Shown here: one piece after another, positions 13,169 to 64,000 of the stretch
Numbering within the stretch: the first letter of the stretch is position 1
Layout: each line of letters begins with the position of its first letter
NCBI GenBank assembly: GCA_023079485.1
Contig: CM041084.1
Coordinates: 21,418,609-21,482,608, forward strand
Direction of reading: 5' to 3'
From: Archilochus colubris
Taxonomy: Eukaryota > Chordata > Aves > Apodiformes > Trochilidae
DNA: 64,000 nt
Translations under genes and position numbers: made by a program
The notes under the pieces: model-generated
Seen by the model: the letters and a program-made list of their open reading frames with translations, nothing else
Told to the model about the DNA's origin: nothing
Databases searched by the model: none

Positions 13169-14839
13169 AGGATGAAGAAGTGCATTTTCAAGTCAGGTGA
13201 CATTTGAGATCTGCGAGAAGGGTCCTGGAGAAGAAAAATAGTGAGCAAATGCTAGTATTTGGAATAAACTTCATCAGAGGTTCAGGTTATGCATCATTGA
13301 TTGTTACTGTAACGTAAAATCAAGCTCCAGGAAAGGACTGAGATTGGGTACAACTCAGCGTTTGTGGATAACCCTTAAAGACTCAACCCATTTGTAAATT
13401 CCTAATTTCTTGTTGGAGGAAGTCTTAAATAGTCAGTAGGCGTAAAAACTTTATGAAATTACTTTCTTCTTTCTCCCCTTCATATTGGCAGCAACAGGAA
13501 CAGAAAAGCACGGTAAGAATATTTAAAAAAGGGGAGAAGCTTCAGTTTGTGCAGACAAGAATGAGCTCTGTTATTCTTTGTTTTTTCCTTCCTCTAAATA
13601 GGCACTATGAAAACAGCTGCTGTATCTAAGAGAAGCTACCTAATTCTGATTGATTAGCCCATTTGACCAATTTAACAGATGCAGCCATTAAATTTACTAT
13701 CCACGTAAAAAGAAATTCAGCAATTCTTTTTGTGGGAAAGAAAGGGGTGAAAGTTTTAGAGCTGTGGCTATTAAAGCAGATAGATTAATTGAGTATGGAA
13801 ATGGCTAACTCCCCCCTGAAGTGCAAGGAGAGATCATATATGAGCAAAGAGAGGGTGTTTGAGTAGGCATGAGGATAAAGGAGAATTAAAATATCCAAGC
13901 TTGTCAGATACAGAAATCTGCCAGCTAAGTGGCTTTTTTTTGAGTTGAACAGGCTGTATTTTTTAGTTAGGTAGTGGCTGGTACTGGAAGTGTTTTAGGA
14001 TCGTAGTGTAATGTCAGGTAATGCTAATTGCTCAATGTGCTCTTACTGACCTGCAGATAGAAACATCCCTTCTTTTCCCTCTCCTCTAGTTTTCTACTTT
14101 CTTGGTCCTTGTTTCATTGTAATAATCAACGTGCCTTCTCTTACCTGATGTACAAGATGGGCTGTTCTAAAAAATTACCTCCCCTAGACACTCCTTCCAT
14201 ACCTATTAGTTCTGTTAAAAGGTGACTTTCAGCACTTTTCTCAAAGCAGCATTCTTCTAGTTTCCCACATTCTACAATAATCTCATATAGGAACCTAATT
14301 CCCTCCCTTTTTACTTGAAAGAGGTGGCTTCCCCTTATACAATTAAGTTATAATTCAGACCTTTCCAGGTTACTTGGTAGAGAATGTACACCACTAGGGC
14401 AAAATCTGTTGCCTGATGAGAAGTTTCCTCATCCTTGTGTGCATGGTACCCAACAGTGCCCATTCCTTTTATCACAGCCCTCTCAAGTGTGGTGTTGCAG
14501 GAAGCTCCCTTCTCACAGCTCGCTTCTACAATGTGAGTTAGCATTAATTGTGCAGTTGATAGGGCATTTTTCTCTCATCAGTGTCTCCATCATTTCACAG
14601 AACCTGTCATTTTATCTTGAACGTCTCCATATGTCTGTTGACATTTTCCTGGCATTCGACCCGTCCAGGCCTTTCATCTGATTTCAGCTAAAATTCCCTC
14701 TTCCTTTTTAGTAATACATCTCAGCTCTGGTCTCCCATTTGATGTCCTTGTTTGGCACCATATCTAATCTGAAATTTTAGGTGTATGTAATGAAGAGTTG
14801 TGGAGCCAGAAATCGGGGTGAGTAGAAAGAAGAAATGAC

Positions 14840-15705
14840 GGGAGGACTGTGCTGGGTTAGGAACTGCTGGAGACCCCCAGAGAGTGGTGCTGAACGGTGC
14901 TGATCCAATTGGTGGCCGCTCACCAGTGGTGTCCCCAGGGATCAGTGCTGGGCCCGGTTCTGTTAAATGTCTTCACAACAACCCCATGGGGAGCTCCAGG
15001 CTGGGCACAGAGTGGCTGGAGAGCAGCCAGGCAGAAAGGGACCTGGGAGTCTGGATTGAGAGGAAGCTGAACATGAGCCAGCAGTGTGCCCAGGTGGCCA
15101 AGAAGGCCAATGGCATCCTGGCCTGGATCAGGAACAGCGTGGCCAGCAGGTCCAGGGAAGGGATTCTTCCCCTGTACTCAGTGCTGGTGAGGCCACACCT
15201 TGAGTACTGTGTCCAGTTCTGGGCCCCTCAGTTCAGGAAGGAGATTGAGGTGCTGGAGCAGGTCCAGAGAAGAGCAAGGAGGCTGTGAAGGGATCCAGCA
15301 CAGATCCTATGAGGAGAGGCTGAGGGAGCTGGGGGAGTTCAGTCTGGAGAAGAGGAGGCTCAGGGGAGACCTCATCACTTTCTACAACTCCCTGAAAGGA
15401 GGGTGTAGCCAGGCGGGGGTTGGTGTCTTCTCCCAGGCAACCATCAGTAAGACAAGAAGGCATGACTTAAGCTCTGTCAGGGAGGTTTAGGTTAGATATT
15501 AGGAAAAAATTCTTTACAGAGAGGGTGATCAGGCATTGGAATGGGCTGCTCAGAGAGGTGGTGGATTCTCTGTCCCTGGAGGCTTTTTATAAGAGACTGA
15601 TGTGGCACTCAGTGCCATGGTCTGGGAACCACAGTGACAGTGGATCAAGGGTTGGACTTGATGATCTCAGAGGTCCTTTCCAACCCGGCTGATTCTGTGA
15701 TTCTG
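14840..15705 (+). mobile_element. CR1 LINE copy, 5'-truncated, internally deleted
   Basis: This is a chicken-repeat-1 type non-LTR retrotransposon in sense orientation to the host gene. The frame at 14884-15288 keeps the C-terminal part of the CR1 ORF2 reverse-transcriptase protein, with the typical [13 protein letters not shown] segment, and is followed by the CR1 3' untranslated region ending at GATTCTGTGATTCTG. Around 14975 the sequence jumps from the CR1 word AATGTCTT to CACAACAACCCC, which in intact copies are separated by roughly 200 bases encoding the DD/KFADD-like stretch, so the copy carries an internal deletion. The 5' boundary is approximate. The copy cannot encode a working enzyme. 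Confidence 0.9.
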
Positions 15706-16134
15706 AGATAAAGAATTCCCACAGTGTCCATAGAGACATAGTGACAACATTCAACATCATAAAACCAGTCTTTTCTCTCATTTATAACACTTTTATAACA
15801 AAGATGTATTTTAATACTATGTTTATGAACTCCCTTTCTGTCTACCCTTCTTAAGTTTGTAATTCTTACTGTGGTCTCTGAGGAGGTCCCTATTATGCCA
15901 GCTTTTTTTTTCTGTACCTTTTAGTCACTGCATCTTTACAGTGTCTTAAATTTGTGTTTAAAAGCTGGTTGTCGGCATTTTCCCTCTCTTCTTGAAAATT
16001 AAAGTTTCTGTTTCATTTCCAAGGTAATTTCCGATTTGTTATCAGTTCCATATTGAAATACTATCCTACTCCTTTTACCAAGATGTTTTATGGTCTCTTC
16101 TTCTTTCAAATTGAAGTGCTTTGTAATTTCCTGG

Positions 16135-16220
16135 GTTTTTTTCTTTTTGTTTCTTCAAATGCTTTGCTTTTTCTGTCCTTTTTTCTCTTGATGCCTCATT
16201 TTTTGTCCTTCTTTTTGCTT
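16135..16220. repeat. Pyrimidine-rich low-complexity tract
   Basis: The + strand is mostly T with interspersed C in runs of up to seven T. Short open frames overlap it on both strands but reflect composition rather than coding. Confidence 0.6.
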
Positions 16221-19132
16221 CCAGCAGCAGGCTCATTCTGCTGGGAAGCTCATCTATTTCTGAAGCCTGTGTGTTTCCCAGGGTTCCCAGTCCTGCCTTT
16301 GGTTTGGTAATCCTCATGTGCAAATGCTACTGTTAATTCAAGGCAGAATTTAAGCACAGGTATATGTGTGCTCTTGGACAAGGGTACTTTTCTTATTTGG
16401 AGCCCTGTACTGCAAGAACATTTCCTGGGCCGCCTCCTCCTGTATACTATTGTGACTATTCCAGAGAGCTGGAAGAGCAGAGGAGCTTGCTCATGTTTTG
16501 TGCTGGCCCATATGCTGTTGGGTCTGTATGGGATGAACTCAGATGCTTGTGACTTTAGATAATGATCCAAAAAATGATGCTGTTGTAAAAAAAACAAACC
16601 AAACCAAAACTAAAAAACTAGACTATTTGATTTGTGTACATTTTAAAAATAACTCTGAAAATGGAATTGCTAATTTTAGCATAAATGTGTTTTCCTTGCA
16701 AAGCTCACATGTGCTTCTTTCCTGTGAAATGTTTTATTTTTAGATCTTAACATATGCAGGTCTTTGCCGTGCCTTTTCCAAGAATTTGTATCAATGTCTC
16801 TGTGAATATTTCTGAAAATCTCATTCTGCAGTGTTGTCATTTATCTTGTAAAAGTTTTTTTCACTGTAAATTTATACATCCCTATTGTTTCTAAGATTTT
16901 TTTCACTGTCTGTTACTTTTTCACATTCAAAACCTACTATTTAGGCTTATGGACTGGCAGGCAAACTAAATTCCTTTACTCTTGGAAAGGGTAGAACAAT
17001 TTATGTTGAAATGCATATTATTTTAAAGCTGAATGCTTGGTGTCTTATGTTGCTCAAATAATTTTCATTGTGTTCCACAAGTGTTTAGCTATAGATTTTG
17101 TTTGTTTTAAAGTAACGGCTTTTATTAAAATTAGCAGTTATGTGCTTTGCTGAAGACAAAATATTACTCTCCCTATAAGGTGATTTCATGAGAGAAGCTT
17201 ATCTTTTGGAGTAAGTTTTTAAGACTGTATAATTGTTATGTTGCAGCTTAGTTTGTAATAGCACTGATGACATTATTGGATCTGCAAGAGTGTTGTGCTT
17301 CTAATGATATTTTCTGTGCAGTGAGTCATAATAATAATAAGTAAACATGACATGGATTTTTCTTTTTGTGGATTTTTCGACTGACAAAATATTCCCAGAC
17401 ATATAAAGCATGCCCTGTTACTTAGGGTAGTCTTTAAAATGTCTTTAAATTCCAAACCCATCATCTGTTCAAGCTCTGGACTTGGTTGCTGGGAGCTGTG
17501 CAGCCTGATGAGCCCATCCATGGTGTTTCCCCTCCAGCCAGTCTCATTTTGGGAACTGAGGCAACTGTAGCAGACAGTGAGAGACTGGGGAATGCCAGTG
17601 GCCCTTTCCTCCTGAAATAGGGACCAAGCAGGAGAAAAAGACAGATGAACCTGTTTCGGAATCATCCTCTTGACCTACTGTTAACATAAACACAACTCGA
17701 ACAATCTGGGTCTGTCCATCAGAGGGGTGGCAAGTGGCAGAAGAGCAGCAGACTGGCCACTGGCAACCCTGGAGTTGGATAGCAAGGAACCTTACACGAC
17801 CACCAGGAGAAAGAGGCCCCTGCCAGGGTGCAGGCAGAGCAGGCCAGGCTGTGTCAGAGAGGTGCTTGGCCAAATGTCCTGTCCCAGTGGCCCAAAGCAG
17901 ATGCTGAAGCAGGAGCAGAAAAGCAGAACAAGTGTGTATGAGGCTTGCCCAGAGTCCTTTCCAGGACTCAAAGACTTCGAGTCAGGTGCAGTTTCTGTGT
18001 ATTTGGCCTCAGTTTGGCTGCTCAGTTTTGCCCATTAACTTGTCCATTTTCAGCTTGAACTGGTACAGATCTCCAGCATCCATGCTTTCCTATGGTAAGA
18101 GGCTCCATGTTGTAACCAGGGGCTGTGCTAGCAAAGGTCTGTTTTTATTAGTTTTGAGCTTAGTGTCCTACTCTGTTTCTTCCCAGTTCTTGCATTGTAC
18201 AAGGCTGAGAATGATCAGTCTCTTTGTTTTCTCATGCCAGATGCAGTTTCCAGATCTTTGGGAATGTAACATATGATCTTCCAGAACAGAAAAATTTTAA
18301 CAGCAGTATCTTTTATAAGCAATATTCTGTCACATGAGAAGATCTTGTGCTGCTTCTTGTTGTCCCTCCAAATAGAATTGTAAACTCTTGAGTTAAGTCA
18401 GTCTGATCTCTGTCTTTTGTACTGTATACTTACTTCAGTATTTTACATTTTATAATCTATTGCCTCTTCCTTGACAGTAAACTCTTAGTGGCCATCAGAT
18501 AAGGAGGATGACCTTAGTTTAGTTGAGTCCCCTCAAAACAGCTGAAAGTATAAGTAGTGCCCTAAGCTATAGAGGTACCTTTAGTAAGCCCACAGAACCA
18601 CTGACTTTTGATATAAAGGAAGTGTCGTGATTGCTGAGAAAGTATATAAATATATAATTTCAGCAAACTAAACTAAATACATTTTAAGAGAGCCTCTGTC
18701 TAAATGTCTGTGTCTGGAAAAGGCATATTAGACTTTATAGAAATCTTTGAACATCCCCCTGGTGGATGAGTATCCTACATATTTAATATACACTTCTGTA
18801 AGGAGTTAGAGGATTGTAATTGGTAACTCAAACAACAGCATCTCTTTCAGTTGCTCCTCAAGAATGATTCACTCACAGGCTGCTGTGCAAAGCATCAATA
18901 TTGGTATGTGGACCTGACCAGAACTAAGGGGGTCTTAGTGGGTGAACCTGGAGGCAAGCTGGTCAGGCAGTGGCTGAAAGAGTTGCTTGTGCTTTCTTCC
19001 TTCCCTGTTTACAGCTGCTCAGGTGTTTCCCCCACCCTTGCATCATCTCTGTGGCTCATTGTTCCTCTTCACAAGGCATTTGAATTACCTAATGCAGTGC
19101 AAACATGGGTTTGATGAGCCCTGCTAGGGATG

Positions 19133-19229
19133 CTTTGATGGGTGCCAGATACTGACACCAAGAGTACTTTGATGGGTGTTAGTTCTGACACTAAGATTAT
19201 TTTGATGAGTGCTTGTGCTGACACAAGGT
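19133..19229. repeat. Minisatellite, about three 33-34 bp units
   Basis: Three adjacent units begin at 19133, 19167 and 19200 with TTTGATGGGTG or a one-base variant, and each carries CTGACAC about 20 bases later. Unit lengths are 34, 33 and about 30. A weaker partial unit (TTTGATGAGCC) precedes them near 19110. The units have drifted apart, so the array is old rather than recently expanded. Confidence 0.8.
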
Positions 19230-20989
19230 AGGTGCAATGCTTGCTGCTGAGCGGGCACTGAGACCTCCTGCTTTCAGCAGCAGCTAGCTGTGAACTCAGT
19301 GTGACTGAGGGGGCCCCACCTTCATGGTCAGCAGTTGTCCCATGAATGCTCCCGTTCAGAAATTTATCCCTTTTGTTGCCTCTGTTGCTTGCACTTAGAT
19401 ACAAATTCATTTTTTTAACATCCAGTTTCCACTGACTCATTGACAGTCTGAGTATATTTGAGGTTCTGCCAGCATTTTCTGTAGACTAATTAGCTACTGT
19501 TATGTCTTGGTGTATAAACCCTGGTGCACTAAGATCCCCTCACAACTCAATTTTTTACTAGACTTGAGATTTCCATTTCCAGGTTCTCTCTGGAGCCTCT
19601 CTGTGCTTCTGGGTAATTAACATTCTGAACAAAGCTGTCCTGTACCTGTTCACAGTATTTAAAAAGAAGTCTCCTTTGGACAGTGGTATTAATCTTACCT
19701 CAATTTGACTGGAAATGCATCTTCTTTGATGTATTTAGGGATGACAGTTATGTTTTTCAGGAAGACACCCTATTGATCCGGCAAATCATTTTGCCAGAAA
19801 CAAGTGCAGTCATGTGTCTCTTCCTTATAAACCAGACCCTCCAAACCAACATAATAGAAATTCCCTCCAGCCCTTAAGTGCATAAATTTACTGTTTGTAC
19901 AATTGAATTTGATCCTGTTTTTAATATCCAGTCCTGAAGATCATCCAACTTTTTCCTCTGGGAGTTTTTTTTCGGTCTTCTTTTATGCCCCATGCTTTTC
20001 AACTAAAGCTTTATCAGCATATCTCATTAGAACACTCCTGGTTTTTGTGCTTGCATTATTATTGCAGGTACCAAGGTGGTAGTTTGTAGGGCTGATACTG
20101 AAGGACCCACACTTCCAACCTTATCCCACCTAGGGCTTACTCTGGGCAGTCACCAGTGCCAATGCAGGTAAGAGTCCATGGCCCTGCTGCCCATTTAACC
20201 AGAGTGAAGCTCTGGAAAGCCAAGTGGCTGCTGCCCAGGGTGGTCTTACCTGTCCTTACCTTGTCCACAGCAGGTCAGTTCACCCCTAGCTTGAGGTATT
20301 TTGCTGGATGAAGGAGAAACATTCAATTATATTTCCTCTGCTGAGGTGGTCTGTGCTCCTTACTGTCTGTCCCATCAGTCAGCATACCTGTTGACATTTT
20401 GGTTCTTTAGCTTTTCCAGTTTAATCTACTCTTCGGTAGGACGATACCAGATCTTCATTCAGATTTCATCTCTGAAAAGCTCTTTGAATATGTTTAGTGA
20501 AATTTGCTTGCCTAGAAAATAACTTAGGAGAAAGAGGATCTGACTGCTTAAACATGAAGAATCTCAATAAATACAGCATGCATTAACTTATATATTTGCC
20601 TTAGGGCTTCTTTTCCCTTCAGTATTTGTTCCAAGGCCTTGTGTACTTTGAGGTTGGGTTTTCCTTTGCCCAGAGCATTTTCCTCTAACCCTACTGAAGC
20701 CACTGAGCTCCTGGGCAGAGTGAGGGTGAGGGCCGGGCCCTGATGGAGGTCTTCCCAAAGCACCCGCCGCCTGCATGGTGGTGGAAGTGGCTGTCAGCCT
20801 GTGGGGCACTGCAGCTCCTGTGGCTGATGGCTTTGCCTTCCCGTCTACTGTGATCCTGAGCTCACATTTCAAGGTCATTTCATCATGGGGTGGTTGGGTC
20901 CCTAGGAGACTGCCATAGGCAGCTGCCATTTTCCCTCGGATACAGCCTGATGTAGGAGTTACCCCAGCTGATTTCTCATCCATTTGCCT

Positions 20990-21034
20990 TTTTTTTTTGT
21001 TTTTGTTTTTGTTTTTGTTTTGTCTTGTTTTTTA
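20990..21034. repeat. (TTTTTG)n simple repeat
   Basis: A T run passes into about five TTTTTG units. It lies roughly 330 bases upstream of the first exon in the window, too far to form its polypyrimidine tract. Confidence 0.8.
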
Positions 21035-21365
21035 ACCCCCAAATTTTACCTAACTTCCTTATTGTTCTCTTTTAGCAACAAATAGGAAATTCTATTGAAT
21101 TAAAATCATCAGTGGTTGGTTTTGAACCTTAAGAATGCTGTTCTCCGTTTTGCTTGTCCTGCCTTTAAGTATTAAAAATCAATTTATCCCATGCACTGTG
21201 CAACTCCACTGGAGGTGGTAGTGTCAGTGATTTTTATTAACATTTTAGGAAAAGTATCCTGCAGGTTTTGTCCTTTTCAAATGTAAATGTTTAATCAGTG
21301 CTTGCTGAGAGGAAGTGCAAGAACACATGTGCAAGTTTTAAGGGTCTTTTTTCTTCTTCTTGCAG

Positions 21366-63546
<42,181 letters not shown>

Positions 63547-64000
63547 GTGAGTATTCAGTCAGTCTGCATCTATGCCTAAGGGCATGGGCAGAGTGGAAAC
63601 CAGCATAAGCTGAGGCTTTCGGAAGTGGTGGAGGGCTCCATAATTTTAAAGCAGATACTTAGCAACGAAATCTCCTTCATGCAGAAAATGGACTTCTGCA
63701 GTAGAATAATTTTGGATTTGTACAAGGACTGATTCATAAATGGAAAAACTAGACATTTGTCAGTGTCGAGAGTGTCCTTCTGTTTTTAATTGTTTATGAT
63801 TGCTTCTTAAATAAACATAAAGACAAGCCATTGAGGTAATTTTGGGCATGACATAAGGAATGATATTTGGTAGTATTAAGCGACTGAAGTGAGTAAACTA
63901 AAAGCAATAAAAAGAGAAAATTAGCAAGAATTAGACAAGCTGGGATTGTGTCACTTAGAGGAAACAGCTACATGGGAGGAGTTATTTCTGACAGAGAACT
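63547..64000 (+). other. Downstream ADAM22 intron, open at window end
   Basis: Sequence after the last exon candidate shows no further ADAM22 tail exon (the QGDYVKK-type or serine-rich segments). The gene must continue beyond the window. Confidence 0.6.

Larger units (their letters stand above)
1..14839. other. Upstream ADAM22 intron, no exon seen
   Basis: I searched for the missing prodomain exon (the SFQVDAFG-type segment preceding DLLSS) and for other coding exons and saw none. The sequence is AT-rich with many stops, poly-A and poly-T runs, and short chance ORFs. Locally GC-richer patches occur near 2641-2935, 5940-6150 and 12700-13160 without a recognisable gene. A possible decayed MIR piece lies near 9231-9297. 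The stretch is most simply part of a long intron of ADAM22, inferred from the gene's known large 5' introns and from the phase-carrying first exon at 21366. Confidence 0.7.
15706..20988. other. ADAM22 intron, no gene seen
   Basis: No exon or RNA gene is supported here. T-rich tracts occur around 16135-16220, and an A-rich tract around 16586-16618. A GC-richer patch lies at about 17480-17990 and has overlapping open frames on both strands but no recognisable protein. The minisatellite at 19133-19229 is listed separately. Confidence 0.6.

Noticed and set aside
14884..15288. A 134-codon open frame resembling a reverse-transcriptase end, as a host gene
   Set aside because: It is the ORF2 remnant of the CR1 copy at 14840-15705, with a 5' truncation and an internal deletion.
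17273..18276. Cluster of open frames on both strands
   Set aside because: The frames overlap each other on opposite strands in a GC-richer patch, and none shows a known domain or good splice context.

Overview
The window reads as vertebrate, most likely bird, nuclear DNA: AT-rich, intron-dominated, with GT-AG introns and several CR1-type LINE copies ending in ATTCTATG-like 3' tails. A crocodilian or turtle cannot be excluded from sequence alone. There are no bacterial-style operons, CRISPR arrays or RNA genes that I can support.

The only protein-coding gene I can support is ADAM22 on the + strand. It is partial at both ends. I located 24 exons between 21366 and 63546, about 1,992 coding bases or 664 residues, and every junction keeps the reading frame. 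In order they encode the end of the prodomain, a furin-type RSKR site, a metalloprotease-like domain lacking the zinc-binding motif, the disintegrin domain, the Cys-rich domain, an EGF-like domain, the transmembrane helix and the first cytoplasmic residues. The signal peptide and first prodomain exons lie upstream of the window, and most of the cytoplasmic tail lies downstream. ADAM22 is the neuronal receptor for LGI1, and the aromatic residues that form its LGI1 pocket are present.

Layout: 1-21365 is upstream intron with one internally deleted CR1 copy (about 14840-15705), a 33-34 bp minisatellite (19133-19229) and simple repeats. 21366-40537 holds five widely spaced prodomain exons, with CR1 fragments in the introns. 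41775-50888 holds the metalloprotease-like domain exons and a CR1 copy that has another CR1 tail nested inside it in the opposite direction (47222-48466). 53172-61095 is the denser disintegrin, Cys-rich, EGF and transmembrane part. 62328-63546 holds two very short exons of 18 and 24 bases at the start of the cytoplasmic tail, where ADAM22 is known to be alternatively spliced.

I found no clear undescribed system. The most interesting places are the microexon region with its CU-rich tracts and competing hairpins (62290-63550), the candidate 24-base cassette exon, the nested CR1 pair, and two long unexplained ORFs (12674-13168 + and 60303-60743 -). Comparisons with human ADAM22 are from memory of the family and were not computed.
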